Assembly: GCF_020829595.1 (NCBI RefSeq)
Contig: NZ_JAIVFW010000001.1
Coordinates: forward strand, 346,035 to 410,034
Length of the DNA: 64,000 nt
Source of the DNA: Nostoc sp. CHAB 5844
GTDB taxonomy: Bacteria > Cyanobacteriota > Cyanobacteriia > Cyanobacteriales > Nostocaceae
Direction of reading: 5' to 3'
The notes beneath the pieces are model-generated. The model ran no database searches, had not been told where the DNA came from, and saw nothing but the letters and a program-made list of their open reading frames with translations. Numbering within the stretch: position 1 is the first letter of the stretch; each line of letters starts with the position of its first letter. Shown in pieces: positions 42,573 through 51,945 of this stretch. The translations under genes were made by a program, and so were the position numbers.

Positions 42573-44708
42573 TTACTCCCCTTGTCCTAATGAATTGAGT
42601 GCTAATGCTACAGGAAAAACCTGACCACTACCAGCACTACGTAAAAGTGCAGCAATTACTGTAAAAGTCCAACGGGAATCTACCATATCATCTACAAGAA
42701 ATACAGAACCACTCATACCTGGGCAAGTATCAATAACAAATGCCCCATCTAAATTATGGGCTTGTTGGTAACTATTACTCATGAATTTCTGTAACTGTGT
42801 TTGATGCACTTTCCGCACAATAGGTTTAAAAGGTAGACTTAACTGATTAGCTAATCTTTGTGCGAAATTAGGTACAAGTTCTGTCCGATTTAATGAAGGA
42901 ACACAAGTTACCCAAGTAGGAAAAGGTTGTGGTTGCCAACGCTGAATCATTTCCAGCATACCTTGTACCAACACATCATCAAAATGATTATCCCTATATT
43001 TACCTTGCTTTACTAATTCTCCCCAACCAGCATCCCCCCACAGAGATAATGCTCTTCCTTCTTCTGCTTTCAAGTTATTCTTAATATTTCCTAAAAATTT
43101 GTAACTTGATAATGCTTGTGATGGCCACTGTTTACGTGGTTCAATAATTTGATCGCTACGACGTAGATATACAACTGCTTGATTGACCATCTCCATTGAA
43201 CAAGTTACTGGTAATAAAGGCATACTTAAGCAAATAGCACATTTGCCGCAATTAGCTGGATGAGGGTCATCTAATTCTTTTGCCAAAAAAGCCATTAAGC
43301 ATTCTGTACTTTGCATATATTCTGACATTTTGGCTTGTTCTTGACGACGAATTTCTGTTAGTTTCTGAATCTTTTCGATATCAGGTTGATAATTGATGGG
43401 GTTAGCATACCATTTTGAACCTTGCTTACTTACAGGTGAAGGAAATTCTAGAGATAAAAGTTTTAAAACTTTGTCAATCTGTCCTCGTGCAAGATTCAGA
43501 TTTTGTTCTAACTGCGGTATAGAAAGACCATCTGTAGCATGGTTGAGTGCATTTAATACCTGTTGTGTATGTATTTGTGGTGGAAAAGCTGTGTTGATAA
43601 AATAATTAGTAATTTCATCATCTTCATTACCACTTAGAAGGATACCGTAAGCAGTTTCTAATGCTCTACCTGCTCTTCCTACTTGTTGATAATAGTGTAC
43701 AACAGAGCCAGGGCGTTGATAATGAATCACAAAACCTAAATCTGGTTTATCAAAGCCCATACCTAAAGCAGTCGTAGCTACTAAAGCTTTAATTTGATTA
43801 TTTAGGAGTTCGTCTTCTAAAGTTATACGAATCTCACTGTCTAAATCGCTATGGTATGCTTTTACGTTAATACCTTGGACTTTTAACCAACTAGCAACTC
43901 GATCAGCATCCCTAACAGTTAATGTATAGATAATACCACTACCAGGTAATTTAGGTAAGTTTTCAGTTAACCATGCCATTCTTTGGGCTGGACTAAGAAG
44001 GTAAATATTTTGTAGATGTAAACTTTCTCTAGTTAAATTACCTCTACTAACCTGTAAATTAGCACCTAATTGATTAATAATATCATCCACTACTCGATTA
44101 TTTGCTGTAGCAGTTGTAGCCAGAACAGGAATATTTTGTGGTAGTGCTTGTAAAATTCTGACAATGCGCTGATAGTCGGGACGGAAATCATGACCCCAAT
44201 CGGAAATACAATGGGCTTCATCAACTACAAATAAACCTATACGTTGTGCTATTGGCAATAAAATATTTTCTCTAAATTCTTCGTTAGCTAGTCTTTCAGG
44301 TGAAATGAGTAAAATATCTACTTCTCCTGCTAACAATTTAGTTTTAACGAGTTCCCATTCATCTTGATTACTAGAATTAATTGTTTCGGCTTTTACTCTT
44401 ATACGTCGTGCGGCTGCAATTTGATTTCGCATCAAAGCTAGAAGAGGTGAAATTAAAATACTACAACCAGCACCTTGATCTCTCAGTAATCGTGTTGCTA
44501 AAAAATAAACTAAACTTTTACCCCAACCAGTACGTTGAACGACAAGTAAACGCGATCGCTTGTCAACTAACTCTTGTATAGCTTCCCATTGTCCAAGACG
44601 GAAATCAGCTGTTGGGTTGTTTAAAGCTTGACGTAACAACGATAAAGCTTGTTCTCTAATAGATGCTACCATATATACACACTTAACAAGACATTCCTGT
44701 TGTAGCAT
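42573..44708 (-). CDS. RecQ-like DNA helicase with C-terminal phosphoribosyltransferase domain
   Basis: 711 residues. SF2 helicase: GWGKS Walker A (61-65), DEAH (163-166, VVDEAHCISDWGHDFRP), motif V/VI region VIHYQRPGSVVHYYQQVGRAGR. A zinc-binding block CLMAFLAKELDDPHPANCGKCAIC follows as in RecQ. The C-terminal ~130 residues contain VFLVDDMVDSRWTF, the PRPP-binding loop of ComFC-type phosphoribosyltransferases. Walker A has Trp-Gly where RecQ usually has GGG. A start at Met13 (44672) is equally possible. Operon with the DprA gene. Confidence 0.85.
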   Translation of the reverse strand: MLQQECLVKCVYMVASIREQALSLLRQALNNPTADFRLGQWEAIQELVDKRSRLLVVQRTGWGKSLVYFLATRLLRDQGAGCSILISPLLALMRNQIAAARRIRVKAETINSSNQDEWELVKTKLLAGEVDILLISPERLANEEFRENILLPIAQRIGLFVVDEAHCISDWGHDFRPDYQRIVRILQALPQNIPVLATTATANNRVVDDIINQLGANLQVSRGNLTRESLHLQNIYLLSPAQRMAWLTENLPKLPGSGIIYTLTVRDADRVASWLKVQGINVKAYHSDLDSEIRITLEDELLNNQIKALVATTALGMGFDKPDLGFVIHYQRPGSVVHYYQQVGRAGRALETAYGILLSGNEDDEITNYFINTAFPPQIHTQQVLNALNHATDGLSIPQLEQNLNLARGQIDKVLKLLSLEFPSPVSKQGSKWYANPINYQPDIEKIQKLTEIRRQEQAKMSEYMQSTECLMAFLAKELDDPHPANCGKCAICLSMPLLPVTCSMEMVNQAVVYLRRSDQIIEPRKQWPSQALSSYKFLGNIKNNLKAEEGRALSLWGDAGWGELVKQGKYRDNHFDDVLVQGMLEMIQRWQPQPFPTWVTCVPSLNRTELVPNFAQRLANQLSLPFKPIVRKVHQTQLQKFMSNSYQQAHNLDGAFVIDTCPGMSGSVFLVDDMVDSRWTFTVIAALLRSAGSGQVFPVALALNSLGQGE

Positions 44709-45213
44709 TACTCTTTAAATGTGCCTTACTAAATTTTTACTGCGAGCCAGCAAAATTTTATTGCAGGAAAATTTCAGATTTATTTTATAAATAAAGTGTT
44801 ATCTCGCTGTTATTGTAACTCGAATATTTAACTACTTTTATGCAGGTCTAAATAGTTAAAACGAAGAGCGATCGCTTGAAATTCTAGAGGAAATTATGTT
44901 GACTATTTATCATCAAATCATCTCATGTTACCCATGAATGTAAATAATGATAACCAAATATTAACCTGAGGATTTTTTAGTTCCAACCAACCACAGCAAC
45001 TAAATTTGTTCTTATCAATTCCTAACGATAAGAGTGTCACGTATATTTACGTTAAGAAATGGTTACAAATAGCATAAACTATAGCACAATAAGACTACAA
45101 GTTTTTCTAAAAATTCTGGTTGCTGGCAACTCAAAAATAGTCTGTGGTGTGGTTTGAGTAGTGTTATTACACAACTAGACTTGCGTATCTATACACATTG
45201 TGAGGTGAAGATT
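44709..45213. other. intergenic region upstream of divergent genes
   Basis: 505 AT-rich bases, including ~60 that are in frame with but upstream of the pentapeptide start. I see no repeat or hairpin of note. It must contain both promoters of the divergent RecQ-PRTase and pentapeptide genes. Confidence 0.4.
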
Positions 45214-45762
45214 ATGGATGCTAACAAACTCCTGAATCTGTATGCAGCAGGAGAGCGAGAATTCATTGGCGTAAATCTGCATCAAGTTAATCTTTGCAGT
45301 GCTGACTTAAGAGGTGCAAATTTTGCCGAAGCTGACTTTAGTGGAGCCGATTTAAGTCAAGCCAACTTGATTGGATGTAACCTCAGCCGAGCTAATCTAA
45401 CTGATGCAGACATCAGTGGAGCCACACTGAATGGTGCAAACTTGAGTGAAGTCAACTTAATAGGTGCAGACTTAATTAGAGCCAATTTAGAAGGAACCAA
45501 TCTGAGCCGCGCCGATTTGCGGAGTGCTAATTTATTACTAGCAAACCTACTAAGTGCAAATCTTAGTGAAGCGGAAATGAGTGGTGCAGACTTCAGTGGT
45601 GCTAATCTCCAGAAAGCAAATTTGATTGCTTGCAATATTAATGAAGCAGAAATTAGCGGTGCTGATTTCACAAAAGCGATTGTTACTGAATATGAGATGA
45701 CTGGCAAATTACTGCACATAGGTTTATCTCATAAATGGGTAACTTGGGCTGGCTGTTACTAA
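45214..45762 (+). CDS. pentapeptide repeat protein
   Basis: 182 residues from ATG 45214. Almost the whole protein is A(D/N)LXX repeats (GADLSQANLIGCNLSRANLTDAD...), forming a right-handed beta-helix of about 6-7 coils, with a short unique tail (LLHIGLSHKWVTWAGCY). No signal peptide, so probably cytosolic. Pentapeptide proteins may mimic DNA or act as scaffolds; the role here is unknown. A hairpin terminator follows 17 bases after the stop. Confidence 0.9.
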   Translation: MDANKLLNLYAAGEREFIGVNLHQVNLCSADLRGANFAEADFSGADLSQANLIGCNLSRANLTDADISGATLNGANLSEVNLIGADLIRANLEGTNLSRADLRSANLLLANLLSANLSEAEMSGADFSGANLQKANLIACNINEAEISGADFTKAIVTEYEMTGKLLHIGLSHKWVTWAGCY

Positions 45763-45778
45763 TGAGTACAGGATGTAA

Positions 45779-45815
45779 TAGGGACACAATTGCTGTTGTG
45801 TCCCTAAAAATTTTT
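45779..45815 (+). terminator. terminator of the pentapeptide gene
   Basis: TAGGGACACAA, loop TTGCTG, TTGTGTCCCTA (perfect 11-bp stem), then AAAATTTTT. Placed 17 bases past the stop codon and on the same strand. Confidence 0.8.
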
Positions 45816-45829
45816 GTCTACAACAGCTG

Positions 45830-45925
45830 TAGTAGAGGACAGATAACAGGTGATAGAGTTAAAAGTCTTTTGGTGTCTAAGTTTTATCATCTGTTGATGT
45901 CCTAACTCCCTTAGCTATTGCTATA
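45830..45925. repeat. dispersed ~90-bp repeat, copy 1
   Basis: GATAACAGGTG, GTCTTTTGG(T)GTCTAAG and TTTTATCATCT recur at 47820-47915 in the same order, with TTAGCTATTGCT at the end of both. It has no coding capacity. Confidence 0.6.
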
Positions 45926-45951
45926 AAATTAAAGCGATCGCTCGTAAAATT

Positions 45952-46305
45952 CTAATAAACCAAAGGTCTAGCACCACTCATCTGACGCAAAGAATTGATG
46001 CAGGCTGGACAGTCACAACCAAATAAGGTAATTGCCATATCGCTTTCTTGGTCACTAAACTCCAGCATCGGCACATCTTCTTGAGAAAACTCCACCTCAG
46101 CTTGCTGTGTGGGGATTTGTGCTAATACAGAAGCTCTGGCACACACTAAACCGACCTTATGCTTATTACGGATGCAAGATAGACGGTCTTCTGTAGCTTT
46201 TGCCTCTGGTTCAATTGCTTGTGCTTGATTTACCATAACTGCCATAGACAAAATAGAACTCATCAGCACAGGGGTAGAAAGTAAACTAAGTATAATTTTG
46301 TTCAT
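45952..46305 (-). CDS. small secreted cysteine-containing protein
   Basis: 117 residues. The signal peptide covers ~1-30 (AMVMVNQAQA). The mature part carries SCIRNKHKVGLVCARASVLA and a C-terminal LFGCDCPACINSLRQM with CxCxxC. The cysteines could bind metal or form disulfides in the periplasm. I know of similar cyanobacterial hypothetical proteins but no function. Single gene, convergent with the pentapeptide gene. Confidence 0.7.
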   Translation of the reverse strand: MNKIILSLLSTPVLMSSILSMAVMVNQAQAIEPEAKATEDRLSCIRNKHKVGLVCARASVLAQIPTQQAEVEFSQEDVPMLEFSDQESDMAITLFGCDCPACINSLRQMSGARPLVY

Positions 46306-46868
46306 TGGTTTCCTTGAAAAAGTCGTGACTGCTCAAAATACTTCGGTTAAATCTTACGTTGATCATGAATGTCCATCAGGAGCTTATGTTTCCCAAAAAA
46401 GTGCGTCCTTAAACATTAAACATTGCAAACATGACACTTTTGTTGGGAATGATTAAATTTCTTGCATGAATTAGATTATAAACTACTTCGGACTTACGTA
46501 AGTGTCATATAGGAGTCCGATTTGATTTCTGAAAAAATCTAAGTATCTGTAGTGGACTGTTTTAGCTGAAACAGTCTACTACTGGCGTGGCAAGACTAAA
46601 GTTGTGCATTAGCCGTAGGTTGGGTTTCCTTACGTCAACCCAACCTACATTTTTTGCTACGTATATTTCAAAAATCAAATAAGAGTCCTATAGGACTCTT
46701 ATTTGATTTTTGAAGAACTTAAGTATCTGTTAGGTGGGCATTAACAAATATTATTCTAGGTTAATTGAGAGTTTGATTGAAAATGCCCACTCTACGTATA
46801 GTTCTAAAATTCAGCTATTAATCAAAATTTTCAATCCAAAATCCAAAATCTAAAATCCAAAATTGGTA
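46306..46868. repeat. intergenic region with MITE-like element, copy 2, and a tail-to-tail partial copy
   Basis: 46508-46692 is a shorter copy of the 31005-31230 element, lacking ~38 internal bases lying between two GTTGGGTT repeats. A further inverted partial copy starts within its last TATA (46689) and runs to ~46735. At 46805-46862 are CCAAAAT heptads (AATCCAAAATCCAAAATCTA). No gene seen. Confidence 0.72.
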
Positions 46869-47702
46869 TTACACGCCGTGCTGTTTAAACCATGCTTGGA
46901 GTTTTTGCCAGCCTTCTTTTGCTTCTTCCTCGCGGTAGGATGGGCGATAATCAGCAAAAAAGGCGTGGGGTGCATCTGGGTAGACGATAATTTCAGATTT
47001 GCTACTACTGGACTTGAGGCGATCGCGCATTTGTTCTACTGTATTTACAGGAATGCCCGTATCTTTGCCACCGTAGAGTCCGAGAACAGGCACTTTTAAT
47101 GTTGATGCAATGTCAACGGGATGTTTTGGTGTGAGTTCGGTAGAATTGCCTACAAGTCTTCCATACCATGCTACGCCTGCTTTTACTTGCGGATTATGTG
47201 CAGCATACAACCAAGTAATCCTACCACCCCAGCAGAAACCTGTAATGGCTATTCTATTGGCATTTCCTTTAGCCGACTTTACTGCCCAGTTTACTGTCTC
47301 ATCCAGGTCAGATAGTACTTGCTCATCTGGAACTTTGCTTACTACCTGACGAATTTCGTCTATGTTGCTTAATTTTGACACATCGCCTTGACGCACAAAT
47401 AATTCTGGCGCGATCGCTAAATACCCCAACTTGGCAAAGCGACGGCAGACATCTTGAATATGCTCATGTACACCAAAAATTTCTTGAATTACCAAAACAA
47501 CCGGGAAATTTTTACCTTTCGCAGGTACGGCTTTATAAGCAGGAATTTCGCCATCTTTAACCGGAATTTTCACCGCGCCAGCAGTTAATCCCTTGCTATC
47601 GGTGGTAATCACTTTGGCAAAAACAGGCTGCACTGCTAGAACAAAGCCTGTTGTCAGAGTGGCGGTGGCGATAAATTGGCGGCGTGATATTTCTTTCATC
47701 AT
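46869..47702 (-). CDS. dienelactone hydrolase-family protein, Tat-exported
   Basis: 277 residues. N-terminus SRRQFIATA is a twin-arginine motif before a hydrophobic segment and an AKA-like site (~30), so the folded enzyme probably goes to the periplasm. The dienelactone hydrolase core has the Cys nucleophile in GFCWGG, the acid residue in [10 protein letters not shown] and the His in [15 protein letters not shown]. The substrate is unknown; the family hydrolyses diverse lactones and esters. Confidence 0.88.
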   Translation of the reverse strand: MMKEISRRQFIATATLTTGFVLAVQPVFAKVITTDSKGLTAGAVKIPVKDGEIPAYKAVPAKGKNFPVVLVIQEIFGVHEHIQDVCRRFAKLGYLAIAPELFVRQGDVSKLSNIDEIRQVVSKVPDEQVLSDLDETVNWAVKSAKGNANRIAITGFCWGGRITWLYAAHNPQVKAGVAWYGRLVGNSTELTPKHPVDIASTLKVPVLGLYGGKDTGIPVNTVEQMRDRLKSSSSKSEIIVYPDAPHAFFADYRPSYREEEAKEGWQKLQAWFKQHGV

Positions 47703-48087
47703 CTTTATATCTGGTTTTGGTCTGATGTTTTGAGGTGAAAAATTACCTGACTGTAACCAGCCATCAGAGACGGTTAATAGTTAGTTTTACTAACAATCAT
47801 TATTACTAAGTATTACATATAGAGGGGACAGGTGACGGATAACAGGTGGCAGGGTTGAATGTCTTTTGCCGTCTAAGTTTTATCATCTACTGTCTTAGTT
47901 TAGCTATTGCTCCAGCTAAATATTTAGCTTGTATTTTACAAAAGTATGTGCAATACTTTTGTATATTCTACGATAAATCTATAGAGTTAACGTACTTTAT
48001 TTACTCAACTAGTAAACTGGAGTTTGTTTGAGCTTCAGGCTGTCATTTAAGTTGCTACAGTCAGTATTTCATCCGAGGGAAAATTTC
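47703..48087. repeat. intergenic region with dispersed repeat, copy 2
   Basis: The ~90-bp repeat of 45830-45925 recurs at about 47820-47915. The remainder is AT-rich without a gene; GAGGGAAAATTTC just before 48088 supplies the GST ribosome-binding site. Confidence 0.55.
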
Positions 48088-48771
48088 ATGAGTAACCTAC
48101 AACTTTACTTTGCCAAAGCTTCTACCTTCTCCCAAAGAACCCGCGTAGTTTTGCTAGAAAAGAAAATTGACTTTACTCCGATTGAAATTGACTTACAAAA
48201 CAAACCATCTGAGTTCACGCAGATTTCGCGCTATGGCAAAGTTCCAGCAATCAAGCATGGCGATGTAGAAATTTATGAATCTGCCGTTATTAATGAATAT
48301 TTAGAAGAAGTCTTTCCAGAACCAGCTTTGTTACCCCAAGATTCTACGACAAAAGCGATCGCTCGTATTTGGATTGACTACGCCAATACCCGCTTTGTAC
48401 CCGTGTTTAACAAATTCCTGCGTAGTAAAGATACCCAAGAACAAGAACAAGGGCGAAAAGAATTTATAGAAGCTCTTTTATACATTGAGCAAGAAGGTTT
48501 AGGTAAGCTGTCTGGTAATGGCCCTTACTGGTTTGGCAAGCATTTGAGTTTAGTTGATATCAGCTTCTATCCTTGGTTTGAGCGTTTACCAGTCCTCGAA
48601 CACTTCCGCAAGTTCACATTACCAACCGAAACACCTCGCTTGCAGCAATGGTGGAATGCGGTGCAAAATCGTGAGTCGGTGAAAGCAGTAGCAAATCCTG
48701 TCAATTTCTATTTGGAAAGATTCGCCAAGGTGCTTGGTGAACCTAATGGCGTTGCAGCCGTTCAAAAGTAA
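48088..48771 (+). CDS. glutathione S-transferase
   Basis: 227 residues from ATG 48088; GAGGG lies 9-13 bases upstream. Thioredoxin-like N-terminal domain: [36 protein letters not shown] and the ESAVI (Glu-Ser) glutathione-binding turn; helical C-terminal domain from ~90. It is in the cytosolic GST superfamily, with the Ser/Cys site around FSQR. Conjugation or glutathione-dependent reductase activity is not distinguishable. A short unrelated gene follows. Confidence 0.88.
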   Translation: MSNLQLYFAKASTFSQRTRVVLLEKKIDFTPIEIDLQNKPSEFTQISRYGKVPAIKHGDVEIYESAVINEYLEEVFPEPALLPQDSTTKAIARIWIDYANTRFVPVFNKFLRSKDTQEQEQGRKEFIEALLYIEQEGLGKLSGNGPYWFGKHLSLVDISFYPWFERLPVLEHFRKFTLPTETPRLQQWWNAVQNRESVKAVANPVNFYLERFAKVLGEPNGVAAVQK

Positions 48772-48814
48772 GAATTCGCCAGTCATATCTTATTCTGAGA
48801 AAGTGAAATGACAA

Positions 48815-49048
48815 ATGCAGTTGCGATCGCCTCACCGCGCAGTGCCACCCACCACAGCAACTCCAATTAGTACGCAACCAACACCTGCTGTACCCGCACA
48901 AAAAGCAGCAGGTGCAAGTATCGCCGGATTTGCATTAACCGGGCGTGAAAAAGTTGAACAAGACAACGCGAATGATATCGTAACAGCAATACTCGGTTAT
49001 ATCCCGACCTTAATTTTTGACATAATACTATTACCAAGTTTTGGATAG
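48815..49048 (+). CDS. possible small protein with C-terminal hydrophobic segment
   Basis: 77 residues. The first ~30 are Pro/Thr/Ala-rich; the tail IVTAILGYIPTLIFDIILLPSF could be a membrane segment. The ribosome-binding site (GAGAAAG) is better spaced for an ATG at 48808 in another frame, which stops early, so either a frameshift or an odd start is possible. A strong terminator lies right behind it, favouring a real transcript. Confidence 0.42.
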   Translation: MQLRSPHRAVPPTTATPISTQPTPAVPAQKAAGASIAGFALTGREKVEQDNANDIVTAILGYIPTLIFDIILLPSFG

Positions 49049-49087
49049 AGAAGCGGTTAGTTTTCCAGGCAAGCCGCTTTCTCTATT
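49045..49087 (+). terminator. strong hairpin after the small gene
   Basis: ATAGAGAAGCGG and CCGCTTTCTCTAT pair over 12 bp with one bulge and a ~16-base loop, directly at the stop of 48815-49048. Confidence 0.65.
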
Positions 49088-49097
49088 ACTATTAAAT

Positions 49098-49140
49098 CAA
49101 GTTAGCTTGTAGTCGTCAAGTTAACTTGTAATCACAACTT
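49098..49140. promoter_or_regulatory. candidate operator: repeated CAAGTTAACTTG palindromes
   Basis: CAAGTTAGCTTG (49098-49109), CAAGTTAACTTG (49117-49128, perfect palindrome) and a half site ACAACTTG (49135-49142) lie just upstream of the XRE regulator. A half site ACAAGTT also occurs near 49467 before cas10. Autoregulation by the XRE protein is inferred. Confidence 0.55.
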
Positions 49141-49180
49141 GTAGTATTATTTTGTGTAGATGACTTCAGGTGAAAGCTTT

Positions 49181-49378
49181 ATGACGCTAAGAGAGTCTCT
49201 AGGACTCACTCAAAGACAAATAGCAGAGGCAGTAGGCGTTACTGATCAAACTGTTTCCAACTGGGAGCGCGGAGTTCATGCTCCGCGACTTACCTTAAGA
49301 CAAACTATCAGGCTGTGCAAAATCACAAGATCCACGGTTGAAAATTTGGCTGATTTATTTGAACCAGAAAAAGATTAG
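49181..49378 (+). CDS. XRE-family HTH regulator
   Basis: 65 residues from ATG 49181, where AGGTG (49168-49172) gives a good ribosome-binding site; an ATG at 49160 would add 7 residues. The Cro/CI-type helix-turn-helix is complete (LGLTQRQIAEAVGVTDQTVSNWERG). It sits 133 bases before cas10 on the same strand and could regulate the CRISPR operon or itself; palindromes upstream support autoregulation. Confidence 0.82.
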   Translation: MTLRESLGLTQRQIAEAVGVTDQTVSNWERGVHAPRLTLRQTIRLCKITRSTVENLADLFEPEKD

Positions 49379-49511
49379 ATAAGAATGCGATGTTTATATC
49401 AAAAACTTAATAATCTCTCTTAATTAAGCTGAATTCTTTGAAGATGAAGGTATCCAGTTCATTATCACAAGTTCGCAAAATTTGTTACATCAATAAATAA
49501 TTGCTTTTAGT

Positions 49512-51908
49512 ATGAAGTTAGACTTACTCAACAAAATTGATATTGGATTAGCCTGGTGTCTGTTTTACAACGAGGCAGGTGATAACACAAGCGCAATACA
49601 AAGAACAAGACAGCAATTGCAAGCAGGAAAAGAGGTTCCAACAGAAATCCTTTCTCATCTTGAACAAGTACAGATGTTGCAAAACCTACCATTTCCTAAG
49701 ACAATTGAGGACTTAAAAAAATATCAACAAGACTATCCACAGTTTTGGAACTCTCAGGTTGGGTTAGTTCATGGTGGTGTTACTAAGGTTAAGCAATACA
49801 TTTATGAGCAAGCAAAACTTCCTGATATTCGAGGTGCATCGGCGTTACTCGATAGAATCAATTTAGTGGATTTGCCTGCTTTTTTTGGTAAATATGAAAA
49901 AGGCTATCCCAAGTCTGTTACCATATCCCAATGGTTGAAGAAAAATTTTCCTGGTTTAGAAGCAGCATTAATTCCAGAATTACTCATCTATTCCACTGGT
50001 GGTAAGCTTTTAGCATTTTGTCCTGTAAAGTTTATTGATGACTTAGCGAACGCTATTGAAAGACGTTATACAGAAGAAACTTTAACTGCAAATTCCTGTG
50101 CTGTTGGTGCTAAGTTTAAGTTAATCGAAACACACTTTGGCTTACTTCCATCTCAAATTAACGGAAATACATTTTGGTTAGAAAAATATCGTCAAAATCA
50201 AAATCAAGAAATTATTCAGGCATATTTTTCTCAACCTGATATTCTAGACGTAGAAAAGCAATTTGAAGCACGTAAGAGTTTTAATGAAACAGTTACTAAG
50301 CTAACTTCTTTATTTAACCAACGTCGTAGTGGAAATATTCTTGCCAACCGCCCAACTCGACGTTATCCTGCAATATTTGAGACTCATCCTTATTTAGTTA
50401 GGGATACAAGTGATAATGCTTCTGCTGTCATGCGAGTTGGGGAGCTTCCTGGTGAACCAAATTTTTCTGAATCTTTAGCACGTAAACGCCTGGTAGGAAA
50501 CATCGCTAAACGTAGCGATATTTCTAATGATTGGTATTACTACAGAAGATTTACTTGGCAACCAGGAGAAAAAATATATATTGAAAGCTGGGTAGAAAAA
50601 TTTGAGACTTACTTAAAAGAAAATAAATTAGAAGCTCAGTATTACGGCGATTTACCAAAATCAGAAGTAACTGAAGCGCGTTCATTAATAGAAATTGGTA
50701 ATGCAAGTCAACCCAAAGGTTTTGTTGCTTATATCTACGCTGATGGGAATAACATGGGTGGCTATATTCAAAAAATAAAATTACCCCAGGAATACCAAAA
50801 TTTCAGTGATGATGTTTTTGAAGCAATAAAAAAGTCTGTATACACAGCATTATTCCAACATTTACGTCCGCATAAATTAGAAAATATTCCAGATAAAGAG
50901 AAAGAAAAACGTAACGGCGAATGGATTCATCCATTTGAAATTATTACAATTGGTGGCGATGATGTATTTTTGATTGTTCCTGCTGATAAAGCGTTAGCTA
51001 TTACTAAAACTATCTGTAAAGAATTTGAAAATATTCTCAAAGTTAAGGGCGAAATAAGAAAAGGAGAATGTGAAAATAGCCTCAAGCTAAAACCAGAGGA
51101 AAGCACAACAGATAAACCTAAAAATCCATATATTACAGATAAGACTTATACTCCTCAACTTGTCCATCGTTATCATCTATCCAATACAGAAAATCAACCA
51201 GAGGCTAAGAATAAACTAGACGATAGAAATCAATGTAAGTTAAGTATGTCAGCAGGGGTGTTAATTGCAGCTGAAGATACACCTATATATTATGCAGAAA
51301 AACTTACCAATCAGTTGATGAAATCTGCAAAAAAGTACGCCAAAGAATTAAAGAAAAAAAAGTACTACGGCGGAACTATAGACTTTTTGGTTATGAAAGC
51401 AGTAACAATGATTTCATCAAATGTGAGTGAATTTCGCACACAAAGTTTAACAAAAGCTGGTGCTAGTGAACAAACACTAAAACTTTATGCTGCGCCATAT
51501 ACTTTGCATGAAATTGGTGGAATTTTAGAAACAGCTAAGGCATTAAAAGAAGTTGATTTTCCGCGATCGCAACTTTATCAAATCCGCAGTTTACTAGAAC
51601 GAGGTAAGCAAACAGCAATATTAAACTATCGTTATTTTCGAGTTCGGTTGAGTGATAAAAAAGCTCAAGAATTACTCAAAGTTCAATTTGAGGAAGCATG
51701 GTGTAAACCAAAAGACCCTCAAAATAATGGTAATTTAGCACCTTGGATGTCTTTAAAAGAAGATAGTGGAAATAATGATAAGTCAAAAACGACCTATGAA
51801 ACTATCTGGCGCGAGTTAGTAGATTTATATCCTTTTATTGCAAAAACACCTAAACCCCGACTCATCTCCACAAACCCAGCGGAAAATCACGAGAATATTC
51901 AAATTTGA
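49512..51908 (+). CDS. cas10: type III-D Cas10, palm-type, no visible HD domain
   Basis: 798 residues. The N-terminal ~120 residues lack any HD pair and the usual DNase motif. GASALLDRINL (~112) is the typical Cas10 linker. First palm: DGNNMG at 411-416. Second palm: GGDD at 481-484 (IITIGGDDVFLIVP), so cyclic oligoadenylate synthesis should be possible. YAEKLTNQLMKSAKKYAKE and a helical C-terminus follow. It is the large subunit of the effector complex. Absence of HD predicts no single-stranded DNA cleavage and reliance on ancillary CARF effectors. Confidence 0.88.
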   Translation: MKLDLLNKIDIGLAWCLFYNEAGDNTSAIQRTRQQLQAGKEVPTEILSHLEQVQMLQNLPFPKTIEDLKKYQQDYPQFWNSQVGLVHGGVTKVKQYIYEQAKLPDIRGASALLDRINLVDLPAFFGKYEKGYPKSVTISQWLKKNFPGLEAALIPELLIYSTGGKLLAFCPVKFIDDLANAIERRYTEETLTANSCAVGAKFKLIETHFGLLPSQINGNTFWLEKYRQNQNQEIIQAYFSQPDILDVEKQFEARKSFNETVTKLTSLFNQRRSGNILANRPTRRYPAIFETHPYLVRDTSDNASAVMRVGELPGEPNFSESLARKRLVGNIAKRSDISNDWYYYRRFTWQPGEKIYIESWVEKFETYLKENKLEAQYYGDLPKSEVTEARSLIEIGNASQPKGFVAYIYADGNNMGGYIQKIKLPQEYQNFSDDVFEAIKKSVYTALFQHLRPHKLENIPDKEKEKRNGEWIHPFEIITIGGDDVFLIVPADKALAITKTICKEFENILKVKGEIRKGECENSLKLKPEESTTDKPKNPYITDKTYTPQLVHRYHLSNTENQPEAKNKLDDRNQCKLSMSAGVLIAAEDTPIYYAEKLTNQLMKSAKKYAKELKKKKYYGGTIDFLVMKAVTMISSNVSEFRTQSLTKAGASEQTLKLYAAPYTLHEIGGILETAKALKEVDFPRSQLYQIRSLLERGKQTAILNYRYFRVRLSDKKAQELLKVQFEEAWCKPKDPQNNGNLAPWMSLKEDSGNNDKSKTTYETIWRELVDLYPFIAKTPKPRLISTNPAENHENIQI

Positions 51909-51945
51909 AACTGATTAAAATTTTAGGAAAGTTTGGTGATTAATC

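Noticed and set aside
45357..45719. Antisense ORF rich in Ala/Ser/Leu repeats
   Set aside because: Shadow of the pentapeptide repeat gene on the plus strand.
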